Source of the DNA: Bolinopsis microptera
Lineage: Eukaryota; Ctenophora; Tentaculata; Lobata; Bolinopsidae
Direction: 5' to 3'
DNA length: 64,000 bases
Assembly: GCF_026151205.1 (NCBI RefSeq)
Contig: NC_087081.1
Location: forward strand, 2,361,246-2,425,245
The translations under genes were made by a program, and so were the position numbers. The first letter of the stretch is position 1, and every line of letters begins with the position of its first letter. This document shows positions 25,642 to 57,485 of the stretch, in pieces. Below the pieces are notes generated by a model that was not told where the DNA came from, ran no database searches, and was given only the letters and a program-made list of their open reading frames with translations.

Positions 25642-25748
25642 CAAATGAACCCCTATTTCCTATTGATGAGCTCTTCATTTTTGATCTGTACATGGCATGT
25701 ACAGATCAAAAATGAAGAGCTCATCAATAAGAAATAGTGGTTCATTTG
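25642..25748. repeat. 107-bp near-perfect palindrome
   Basis: 53-base arms with two mismatches surround a single central base (ATGAGCTCTTCATTTTTGAT in the left arm and its complement in the right). It overlaps the end of a possible coding exon at 25684-25925. Confidence 0.9.
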
Positions 25749-25925
25749 CGGCCACCTCCAGCTCGAAACGGTGGAGATCCTTTGTGCAAGAGTGATAAAA
25801 CGCGGCAGGGGTGTGAAGAGTTGTGACGTCACACAATGAATTTTGCATCTCGTCATGCATGGTGTGTGAGGGTGGATCAAAAGGCACGTGAGTGGTAGTT
25901 GATCTGTGAAGATCAACTGATTCCT
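25684..25925 (-). CDS. Possible coding exon of unknown gene
   Basis: After a TTTTATTACAG acceptor at 25926 the minus strand is open for about 80 codons (ESVDLHRSTTTHVPFDPPSH..) and looks protein-like. The frame ends in a stop inside the palindrome at 25642-25748. It could be an upstream HERC1-like exon, a terminal exon of another gene, or chance. No donor site is convincing. Confidence 0.25.
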
Positions 25926-26912
25926 GTAATAAAATTGCCTTTGGTGAACGCTTTCTCTGGTTTTAGATATTTGCTATAAATATAATAAAAAAATCCAGTT
26001 CGTTATGTTTTCCATCTTAATATTCAATATATTATACGTTCTTATACGCAATATAGCCTTCTAATGTCTTTACATAAACACTAACAACTTACTTGAAGTT
26101 TCGGGGTGAATTCTGAAAGCATGGTTTCAGTCTTATCATGTCGTCAAGTGTAAACCGCTTTTTGGCTCATCGCAAAACTAAAAACTAGAGTCTGGGGTCG
26201 AGAGATAACTATTCTTGAAGCGTAACTAAACACTATGCAACTGTAACATCCCTATTTCCTATACACGCGCGCATAGCCGTGACAATGTATATTATGTTTT
26301 TAACCTGCACAGTTAAAACTCGACGCACTTGCACGTGCAGATTCTTATGCCGCGCAAAATTCAAATAAAACGTTTCCACCGTACAATTTTCGTTTAGTCG
26401 CGCGTTGGTTTCTTGCAGCTATCATAACGCGTCGCAGATCTTGATTACGTTTTTTGGATTTTATGACCTTCGTTCAGCTTGTTATTATTTCGATACCCAA
26501 ACTTTCCATTTTTTTAATTTGAAGAAGACATGATTTTTTCAATCGGGAAAAATTGTTAAGTTATCAACACTGAACTCGTTTTTAATGTGTATAAGCTGCA
26601 ACATCTAAGTTCAATAGACTTACTAAGTCATTAGTCATATATGCCAACTATAAACAGCTATTTACTGCAAGCATTGCCGCGAATTTGTTTTAGTTCACAA
26701 TAAAAATTTAACATTTTGAATTACATTATTTGTAAAATCATATTCATATTAACTGCGATTTGGTTTAAATGGACTATATTTCAACATCCACCAATAAATA
26801 TCTAACAGTAACTCAAACTGAACACAAATTAAATCATTGAACATAAATTAAGATGGCTCGATAAACCCCGAAAAATCTCTTTATTAGCTTGATGACGCCT
26901 GCAAGTGAACGG
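25926..26912. other. Intergenic DNA between divergent genes
   Basis: This is the likely upstream region of the three-finger gene, with GC-richer patches near 26270-26420. No repeats or coding signals were recognised. Confidence 0.4.
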
Positions 26913-28326
26913 ATGATGAGCATAAGAATAGGGTTGTTACTCCTGTGTATCACATTGCTGGTAGTAGAATTAGGAGGTAGGTATTCAATTTCTATTTCAT
27001 TGCAATGTTCATGTTTTAGATTGTAATCTTTGGTCAGCGTTTTCGATGCAAAGTTGAACATATTGTAGTGCCTAACGTGAAAACCTATATTCGGCTTAAA
27101 TTGCAGTTTTATTTTTAAGGGGCAGGGCCAATTTGTCGGCTTAGATTTCAGTTTAAGTTTAGGGGCAGGGCCAATTTTCTATTTCTTCATACTGTTCAAA
27201 AGGCAGTAAAAGTATTCGACACAGCCAATAACGTTTCAATCGGAAATCATTTCGGGCTTTCGCGGAAAGACTTGTTAAAGTTAATGTCGTGGTGTCAGTA
27301 AAATGGTATCAGATATAAATATTGTCTCACTTTCTATACAGTATGATTTTTTAATAAATTAAACAACAACATCTTTCAGCAAAGGAGTACGAGTGTCACG
27401 CTTACGAATTTGATGAAGGCAAAAATCCAACGCAAAAAAAGAATACCATGCATACCTGCACGACAGAATCAATTGACGAACTGGTAATTTGCAATAAACC
27501 CGCTTACACAACAGGATACTTCTTTGACTCCCCTCCGAACATACCAACAAACCTTACTTATACTAATATTGACACCTGCGGACCTTGCAAAAGTGATTCA
27601 ACAGCATGTACCGAGTGTAATTTCGAATTCTGCAACAAAGATGTCATACGATGCTTCCAGAGCATACATGGAGCTGTCAAAGCAACCGAATGCACAAGGT
27701 CAGAGGGAGCGGGACCAAGGTATACAAAATGCCGGAAAACCACATTCAATGATTATTCCGTAAATAAAAAATTGAACTATGGTTGTGGTGGATGCAAACA
27801 CCAAGAAAATGGAGGTGACAAGGGTAAATGCGAGGAGTGTGAAGGATCAACAACTGAGGGTTGTAATGCACCAGTGATACAGGGACAAGATTACAAGTGT
27901 AACAACTATACTTGGGACGGCCGCTTTATGAGAGGACTCTACACATCAACGGAGATCCTTTGTAAGCGCCTCCCTGGTTCAAATTCAACAGCAACCTGTA
28001 ACATGCCCGGGAGCCAGGAAAAAATGGACTTCTACACCATGCCGTTTGCATATCAGCTTCTCTGTAACTTCCTTCCTGATCCATCACCGGGCATGGACAA
28101 CACCGTCTGTGACATACCACCTGCGTTCGAGAAAAATCGGGAGGGCCACTCCATGCCGTCGGGATGTGGGCCATGTGAAGAGGGCAAAAAGAATAGTGGG
28201 ACTTGTCAAGATTGCGAGGGAGACTTCTGCAACCAGTTGTTCTCGACTGAGAGTGGCCCGGAGTTTAGAGTTCAGGCATCAGATACTCTTCTTCTATTGC
28301 TCTCTATTGCGTATATTTTCAAATAA
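26913..28326 (+). CDS. GPI-type secreted protein with three cysteine-rich three-finger (Ly6/uPAR-like) repeats
   Basis: Exon 1 (26913-26976) encodes a signal peptide (MMSIRIGLLLLCITLLVVEL) and ends in phase 1 at GTAGGT. Exon 2 (27380-28326) starts after an ATCTTTCAG acceptor in matching phase and runs to TAA. The mature protein has three repeats of roughly 85-100 residues. Each starts with a Tyr/Arg-x-Cys pattern and contains a CGPC or CGGC pair. Each closes with a Cys-Asn signature (EFCNK, EGCNAP, DFCNQ) typical of Ly6/uPAR domains. The C-terminus is a hydrophobic segment (TLLLLLSIAYIF) with no charged tail, as in GPI-anchor signals. A cell-surface or adhesion role is inferred. The doublet CxxC in each repeat is unlike standard Ly6 spacing, so another Cys-rich family is possible. 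Confidence 0.8.
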
Positions 28327-30848
28327 ACAACGTAAAAAATTGTTTACTAAACCAATCCTTGAATAGGTAACCGGACAAGGTATTGTATACAGTATTGTAT
28401 TGTGTAGTAATAGTATAATAGAGTGTACTTTAACCTATTTTGTTTCATTGATAGTATACCAATGTGGTTATTTAGTCTATATTTGTTTATTTTAATAATT
28501 TAATTATAATTGTATTGTATCTTCTATTGAAACGGCCGGTAATTATTCAATTTTCCAATACACGAGTTTTCCTTGTCTGTTGTCCCGGCCCTGGTTTGTA
28601 AAGAAAATTTCAAGAAAAATATATCTTTACCTGAAACTTTGTAGGTCACCAGTTTATTTTTAATAATTGTTTTTAGTTATTATTCTATTTCTATCATTAA
28701 TTATTCGTGCAACAAGATGATAAATAATTGAAAGTGAATAAATGAATGCACCAAGCACCTCCTACTTCCTAACGATTTGTTAAACAATAATTATAAAAAA
28801 GAATAAACAACTAATAAACTAAAATCTCAATGCGCACCCCTTTGAGCAGGTTGAGAAGCAAACTTAGTTGTCTTCTCAGAAGATCGAGGGAGTTGGGTAT
28901 CATGTCCAATGTGTCTGTTTTCCCTCTCCACATCGTACCTGAACAGTGGCCAAGTAATTTAAATGAATTGTTCAATCGATTTACTTTAAACCTCCAAATT
29001 AGGTACCATTTAATTTTAACCGAGTGATAATGAAGCTGGTAATTTGTTTGGTTTTCCAAAAACTTTAGTGTATTGAAACGTAACAATAACATTATTTCTG
29101 TTATATCGATGATTCGACTTGGCAGACCTGGCCAAAATGATAATCAATCTGAAGAGTTCACCAGATAATTGTGTTGAATAACGCACCAGGGAGGTTGCCG
29201 TTGAGGGTGTGAATGTAGTTCGGAAGGGGGAGTAGAGAGATAGAATTAGAAGAGAGAACTAATTGTGCCATGTGTAGAACTGTTCGATAGAGCACGTATA
29301 ACATTAACCATTAACTAGCCTGAGTAATGTGAAAATTACGTATAGTTTAACTTTAAGTTAACTACGAATTGAGAATTCCTAAATAATATTTTAGCATCGT
29401 ATTTGTTTGACTTATTAACGTTCTATTCAGTATTTTTCTAAGTCGTATTCGTCTTGGAAAATACTGAATTTTGCCGTGTTTGGTATATAATCATTACCAA
29501 AGATAAACAATGTCTTACTTTTACCCGGTACACGGTAATGTTATAGTTATCTTTGTCCACGTACCTCACTAAATAATAGACTGTGTCCAAATTATTTCTT
29601 GCGCATCGATGATCGACTTGTTAGTACTTGCAGCGTTTTACTATTGTCATTGACACACTCAATAAGTTAAAATTAGTGGGGATAACCTAGATAAAATGAG
29701 TTATACCTGACGGTATCTATAGTACTGATGACTGTTTTAGGCTGGCATTCTCTGAGTAGTGCTTGTAGTTGTAACACCGAGAGAGAGAGCTCAGAGTCAG
29801 ACGATGCGCAGCGCTACATTGGTCAAATAAATCGTCAATTTTTACCATGCAAAAATCCTACTCATTTATTAAAAACATAGTATTAGTATGTAAATATGTT
29901 GTACTTTTTCCAGTCACACTTTTCACTATAGGGCCTGTCGTGATATCATGGATCGCTTAGGTTCCACCAGGATCTGGTAGTCCTCATAATTCTGCGGCCT
30001 CTATGTGTCGTCATCTCGCACAACTCCGAAAAACCGTCGTGAGTTTGGCATGTGAAAATGTGCAGCCTTCCAGACATCGATTGGGTTAACGAGTTGTCGT
30101 ACGTCACCTCAAGATCGGGTGACAGGGGGCTGAACAGGCCAGAACCCAATTGATTGGGTCTGAGGTCACGTGATTATGAGCCTGAGGTCACGTGACTATG
30201 ACGTCACCAGAGCTCGTTCTCCGTTTCCCGCTCTTTGGACCAGGTGAGCTTGCATGCATGTGAAAGTGGGTGTAAGTACAGCTGTACTGTAGTTACATCC
30301 AATTACCCCTAATAGAACGAAGATTTATTTTCTGACAGAAAGCTAGAAATTTACCAAAATATCGACTTTGTTCAAAATTTATTTTGATGACCACTCCTGA
30401 CCTAAAATTGCACGAGAAATCGATTAAACTTGGTTTCAGAACTCAACAATGCTTCCTTATGCCTTAAAATCCATGTTTTATCGATACAATAAACATTTTG
30501 ATCCTGTGGATTAATTAGTAACAGGTAACAAATGCACAGAAAAAACCATCGCACTTACATTGCATTCTTAACGGGTCGATTTCGAGTGACCAATAATCGT
30601 CGTGATGATATTTATACGTCATGCGTTCCTGATCATCATCAGCAATCAAGAGACAGGATCGGCGGTTGCTTCAAATCAATGGTTTACGTTATTTTGTGAA
30701 TTCGACCCCTGTTTTAACGGTTATCAGACTTTGTAATTGAATGTATTGAGGATATCTTTACAAATAAGAGGACCAGTAAATAAAATTGCTACAAGTGTTT
30801 CTCTCACTCACTTTCGATAAGACACAATGAAAAATAATGAAAGAATTT
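28327..30848. other. Intergenic DNA, mostly featureless
   Basis: It contains one dispersed repeat (29808-29926) and short open frames on the minus strand (28811-29092, 29946-30149) that I could not join into a gene. The 30150-30240 part repeats CACGTGACCTCAG-type motifs. Confidence 0.4.
29808..29926 (-). repeat. R4 dispersed repeat, inverted copy
   Basis: About 115 bases are the reverse complement of 48195-48306; both contain GTGAAAAGTGTGACTGGAAA in sense or antisense and TTGACCAATG. Confidence 0.75.
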
Positions 30849-30956
30849 TGTATCACGTTGTGACCCCCACGGTTGTTTCACTATATGGTCCTGACGATAC
30901 AGGGGGAGCCGCGCACTCGTGCTGCGTGCGCGCGGCGGGTCATACAACGTATGACA
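30849..30956 (+). repeat. R1 structured repeat, copy 4
   Basis: Same unit as 12585-12684, with the GCCGCGCAC..GCGCGGC hairpin. AAGAATT occurs on both sides (30841 and about 30959), possibly a target duplication. Confidence 0.7.
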
Positions 30957-30996
30957 ATAAGAATTAATGACAATGGTACTAGTACATCGCGCGTAG

Positions 30997-31181
30997 CAGT
31001 GGCGTAACTTAGGGCCCCGCAGTACCCTTTTTTGCTTCAGGGGGCGCAAAAAGCTGTAGGGGGGGCGAAAATAAGGACCCGACCTTTTTTTTTTTTTTTT
31101 TTTTTTTTAGGGACAAAAAATGTTAGGGGGGCGCTATTCGTCACTGAGCGGGGGGCGCCAACAAGCAAAGTTTCGCCACTG
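30997..31181. mobile_element. hAT-type MITE, 185 bp
   Basis: The ends are CAGTGGCGTAACTT and AAGTTTCGCCACTG, which are imperfect inverted repeats of the hAT CAGTGGCG type. An exact 8-bp direct repeat GCGCGTAG flanks it at 30989-30996 and 31182-31189. The core contains a long T run and GGGGGGCGC blocks. It has no coding capacity. Confidence 0.85.
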
Positions 31182-31707
31182 GCGCGTAGGGAAAATTAAT
31201 CGTAGGGAAAATTAATCGTAGGGAATATAGATCTGCGGGGCAGCATTAGATTTAGGTTAAGTACCAATGAAATCTTAATCACGGCGTTTTCGTCACGTGA
31301 CAGTCGAGTGTAGAGTGAATAATCATCATCCAGAGATTTACAATTTAGCACGCTCGTTCAAAACTTGTGTTTAATTGATTTAAAATTTAAAATTGCAAAT
31401 TGATTTTCGATGATGTATTAGTTTGTTTTAGAGACTCCATTATCCATCATTAGCTCATAATAGACATAATATCACTCACTCACAAGCGAACATGAAATTA
31501 TATCGATTAAGAAGACAATGTTGACTGCAAAGATAGTTTTGGTTTTGGTTTAAAGAGCTTATACACGTCACATAAGTCTAATATAGGACTTCTAGGCAAT
31601 GAGCTTGGTTGACTGCAAAGATAACTACAATAACTTTTAGTTGGGCAATCTACTTGAAGTCTACTTAAAGACTGAAGTACATACAAATAAAATATCATTG
31701 CTTTATA

Positions 31708-34700
31708 GTAAGGGGAAAAGTGGCATTCCGTTGGATTCGAATGTTCACAAGGATTTCTCAACGGAATATGGTAGTTAGGACCCCTACGAACATAATTAGA
31801 CTTGTTGCCAATTTTGTATCTCAACGGAAACACCACTTTTACCACTTTTTACCACCTTTGTACCACCTTTCTGGTTTGCCAAATATCTTTAGTTGTGAAC
31901 ATCATAGAAGGCTGCAAATTAACCTAGAATGTTTATCTTATCAAGGAGTAAAACTTTTGTATCAAAAGTTTTTACATCGGACAATCAGCTAATTGGATAA
32001 TTACCAATTAGTTAATCACCAAAAAAAGTGAAAAATTTTTATTGGCTTAAAATGATTGAAATCGTTTGAAACACGGAGAAATGTAGTTTTTAGAAAAACT
32101 TCAAAAATTTTTCACTTAAAATTTTTTTTCGAGACTTCAAAAAAAAAAGTTTGAAAATTTGAAAATATTTTTTTCCGCCAAAAGTGATCGAATTGCATGA
32201 AACGTGGATAAAAATGCCTTGCAGAAAAATTTCGAAGATTTTTAGATTGAGGAATACTAAAATCATCAATATTTGAAGTTGGAGTTCAGTAAATCTCGAC
32301 ATATTTTAGTAATTAGGAATAGCTTAGCGGAAAGGGCTGGACCTGAAAAAGGTTAACCACACAATATTAGAGTTTCATAACTAATTACAATACAGCTTTA
32401 TCAAATTCCACATAAAGAAACAGCACAAAAGGACCATTTAAGATCGAACCGATTTTACCTGCTGTACTATCATTTTATTGATTTCAATGATCAAAACCTC
32501 TGTCAATCTTGCCAATCTATACCGGGTATCTGAATGTACCGGACCTCTTATTTACCTCTATAATTAGACCCAGTTGTGCAAGAAATGCGATTTCTCACAG
32601 GGGTTTCTTTAAACTGTGCACTTTTTATCACTCTCGCAACTCGCAAGAGGCCTGGTATTATAGGAAGCGAGGTAAATATACCTTCCATCATCCATTGTGG
32701 CTTTTTTGTATTGTGAATGCGCATGCCGCTTCGTTTGCTATGCCATATACCTCGAATAACCCCCATATGTCATTGCCAGGGTCGGGATAGAGCTGGAGAT
32801 AGCATTGAAAAGTTGCTAGAAATAGCTAGATTTAGAGTAAACTGGTGGTAGCTGGGTGGTGCTAGCATGGATGTAGCAGAACGTAGCTACACGGGGTTTC
32901 ATTGGAGTTGGTTATTTTAATGGCCAAAGAGTGCCGGAACTAAAGTTACTTAAGATTGCAGTTTAGGGGCAGTGTAAACCACGGTGTAGTCAGGGACACA
33001 GAGCTACAGTGCAGGAGTACTGCAAAAGAACAGTGCAAGTGATACAGTCTGCAACAGTAAAACTCCGAAGAAGGAGATAAGATTGTGGCTGCAGAGGAGG
33101 AGAGTAGCTGGAACCTGATTGTGTTTGTGTTGAAAGAAGAGGAGGAAGAAGAGTTTCCTGCTCTGGTAACTGTATTTTTGGAAGAGGTGGGGTGAGAACT
33201 TATTTTCAAGCGACAAGGGTGGGCTGGAAGCAACCAGATACAGCTATCCGACCTATTAAGATCACCGTCCTGAGCTTAACAGCATTTCATCAGAATCTTA
33301 TGAAAACAGAGAGACTGACCCACCCTTTTTAGATCCAACGAAACCCTTTATATAAATCGACTTTTCTGCATGAATTACTTCATGGTATCTTCTTATCAAG
33401 GCTACAGACCTTGCCGTACCGGATTTATTGATCAAAGTGAGTCTCTTTAGCCCTCTTCTTCTTTAGAGCTTTAGGTTAGTGATCAAACTCTTCGCTACTC
33501 GCTCTTCACTGGATCTATCAGGACAGATTCACATCTTTTTAGGTCTCAACCAGCCTTAGTTTTCCTGTTTTCATCATGTAGTACGTTCTGCTACCTCCAT
33601 TTTAGCACCACCCAGCTTCCATCAGTTCACTCTAAGTCTAGCTTCGTCGGCGTTTTACTGTTGCAGACTGTATCACTTGCACTGTTCTATTGCAGTACTC
33701 CTGCACTGTAGCTCTGTGTCCCTGACTACACCGTGGTTTACACTGCCCCTAAACTGCAATCTTAAGTAACTTTAGTTCCGGCACTCTTTGGCCATTAAAA
33801 TAACCAACTCCAATGAAACCCCGTGTAGCTACGTTCTGCTACATCCATGCTAGCACCACCCAGCTACCACCAGTTTACTCTAAATCTAGCTATTTCTAGC
33901 AACTTTTCAATGCTATCTCCAGCTCTATCCCGACCCTGGCAATGACATATGGGGGTTATTCGAGGTATATGGCATAGCAAACGAAGCGGCATGCGCATTC
34001 ACAATACAAAAAAGCCACAATGGATGATGGAAGGTATATTTACCTCGCTTCCTATAATACCAGGCCTCTTGCGAGTTGCGAGAGTGATAAAAAGTGCACA
34101 GTTTAAAGAAACCCCTGTGAGAAATCGCATTTCTTGCACAACTGGGTCTAATTATAGAGGTAAATAAGAGGTCCGGTACATTCAGATACCCGGTATAGAT
34201 TGGCAAGATTGACAGAGGTTTTGATCATTGAAATCAATAAAATGATAGTACAGCAGGTAAAATCGGTTCGATCTTAAATGGTCCTTTTGTGCTGTTTCTT
34301 TATGTGGAATTTGATAAAGCTGTATTGTAATTAGTTACAAAACTCTAATATTGTGTGGTTAACCTTTTTCAGGTCCAGCCCTTTCCGCTAAGCTATTCCT
34401 AATTACTAAAATATGTCGAGATTTACTGAACTCCAACTTCAAATATTGATGATTTTAGTATTCCTCAATCTAAAAATCTTCGAAATTTTTCTGCAAGGCA
34501 TTTTTATCCACGTTTCATGCAATTCGATCACTTTTGGCGGAAAAAAATATTTTCAAATTTTCAAACTTTTTTTTTTGAAGTCTCGAAAAAAAATTTTAAG
34601 TGAAAAATTTTTGAAGTTTTTCTAAAAACTACATTTCTCCGTGTTTCAAACGATTTCAATCATTTTGAGCCAATAAAAAATTTTCACTTTTTTTGGTGAT

Positions 34701-35020
34701 TAACTAATTGGTAATTATCCAATTAGCTGATTGTCCAATGTAAAAATTTTTTGATACAAAAGTTTTACTCCTTGATAAGATAAACATTCTAGGTTAATTT
34801 TCAGCCTTCTACGACGTTCACAACTAAAGATATTTGGCAAACCAGAAAAGTGGTACAAAGGTGGTAAAAAGTGGTAAAAGTGGTGTTTCTGTTGAGATAA
34901 AAAATTGGCAACAAGTCTAATTATGTTCGTAGGGGTCCTAACTACCATATTCCGTTGAGAAATCCTTGTGAACATTCAAATCCAACGGAACCCTTAAATC
35001 GACCACTTTTCCCCTTACTA
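31708..35020. mobile_element. 3.3-kb foldback element with 1.36-kb inverted arms
   Basis: Arms 31708-33063 and 33652-35020 are near-identical reverse complements beginning TAGTAAGGGGAAAAGTGG. They enclose a roughly 590-bp spacer. TTA flanks both ends (31705-31707, 35021-35023), the target size and sequence preferred by PIF/Harbinger elements. Mirror open frames in both arms reflect symmetry, not genes. Part of the arm (near 33582-33645) recurs degenerately inside the spacer. Confidence 0.8.
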
Positions 35021-35023
35021 TTA

Positions 35024-36048
35024 GCTGAAACTCGAAAAGAGGATACAATCCGCCATTCACACAAAGCAACTAAAAATCAAAAGATTGAATCAGAATAACT
35101 TAACAAGAAACGAATCTTTTATTAAAACTTTAAAATAACTAAATGTGATCATCTTGTTTCTAAAACAAACGTCTAAATAATTGAAAAGCGGATACAACTA
35201 TTGACCCTAAAATAACACAACCACAATAGTAAGTTATCTATTGCTATCACATTTGTTCACACAATTCCCCCGACATTATCAGTTTCACAGATAACTAATG
35301 TTTCTGCTCGAAATTTCTGTATTCTTTAAGATCCTTTAACACGTTACAATAGGCAATGGTGGGGTCCATAAAAGTGCAGGAAATTGATTGCGTAACGCGT
35401 CAAGAACATAAACTTGACTCCATTTAATTGTGTTTATTCTTGGAAAAATTCAAAACCGAAAAGAAAATAATGTCAAATTCAATAGTTAATCCATTCCTAA
35501 TTCCTACATATTCTGACAAACTTATAAATCACATTTTTTTTAACTTAATTTTCTTGACACATGTATTCCATTATAAGACACTGAAAGGTGTTCTTGCAAT
35601 CATAGCATATTATATCAAGAGACGGTTTATAAACGAACTTAAATCTTAATCGGCACTTAATCAAGTACTACATCAACAAAATTGGCAACTATATGAGTCT
35701 AAGAACGCTCTTTGGCTTTTTGGTATGACTATGACATCTATCAAAAGCTTAGGAGCCATCTACTTATATTAGGACGACCGCCAAAATCGCCAATCACTTT
35801 TTCGTTAATTCTGCCAAAATTTTCAGAAACCAGCCCCCCTCCCCCTGTCCGGATTTGTCCGAAATTCCAAAACCACCCTCCTCCCAATTTGCCGGACGTT
35901 CTAAGTAGATGGCCCCTTATGACTTCAATATTCATGGCGTACCTACAAATCTAAGATCTAATAAATCTCAAACGGTCAAAAAAGACTCATAATCACATGA
36001 TATCACGACAAAATCATGTAAACGATAAAACTTCACATAGTCACGTGA
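35024..36048. other. AT-rich DNA downstream of FAM135
   Basis: It includes the probable FAM135 3' UTR at its right end. No repeat or coding signal was recognised. Confidence 0.4.
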
Positions 36049-56774
<20,726 letters not shown>

Positions 56775-57485
56775 CTGTGATTCGTTAATTGGTTGTGGAT
56801 CGAGTAACTATGATAATATTATAGTAAATATATTGCCTAACAAGTTTTAATACAACAGGCAAATACGTTGATCTGATTTGTCCAGTACAAGGTAACCTTG
56901 GTCGTATTTGATGCTCAGATCTCAGATCACGTGGCGGATCATGTGGTGGGTAAACAATTTTCATATACAGTCCGTTCTTAATACTAGATCCATAGTTTGA
57001 ATAAATATTCATCAAGTTCACAAAATGTATTCGGTTGAAATTGGTCCCTGAGATGGCATTTCCAGTGATCCCAGGGCCAAACTGTACTGTTATAACCGAC
57101 AGTAGATAGTGCGCCTTTTACCAAGTAACACAACAATTATAAACCATGAGAAGACCAATCACACACCGAGAGTGTAGTCTTGATCAACTATATTAGTTGT
57201 CACTCATTAATTAATTATGTAATTTAAAATTATAAGCCGTGGGAGCAGCAATTAAACGGTACACTATAAGTATAGCTAAAAGCTATGTCTAGTATTGTTA
57301 GTAGTGATTGTGGCGTGTCCTGGTCAATTAGGTAATAAGTTCATTAATAATGCAATGAAATTAATTAATAATGTAACTAATTGTTTATTTCATGACATTA
57401 GAAATGAAACGGTGAAAGTAGTAGCGATGGTATTGACACACTGGCTCAGATAGGTCTATTGTTATTAGAGTGTGAGGAGGGAAAC
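56775..57485. other. DNA upstream of the first placed FAM135 exon
   Basis: AT-rich. A short open stretch on the minus strand (about 57000-57090) reads protein-like but has no family match and no clear splice sites. Confidence 0.35.

Noticed and set aside
28811-29092. Possible minus-strand terminal exon near 28836-28940
   Set aside because: Open in two frames after a TTCAG acceptor, but no partner exons or family pattern could be found.
32509-34206. Identical 93- and 72-codon frames on opposite strands
   Set aside because: They are mirror images in the two arms of the foldback element; no domain and no splice support.
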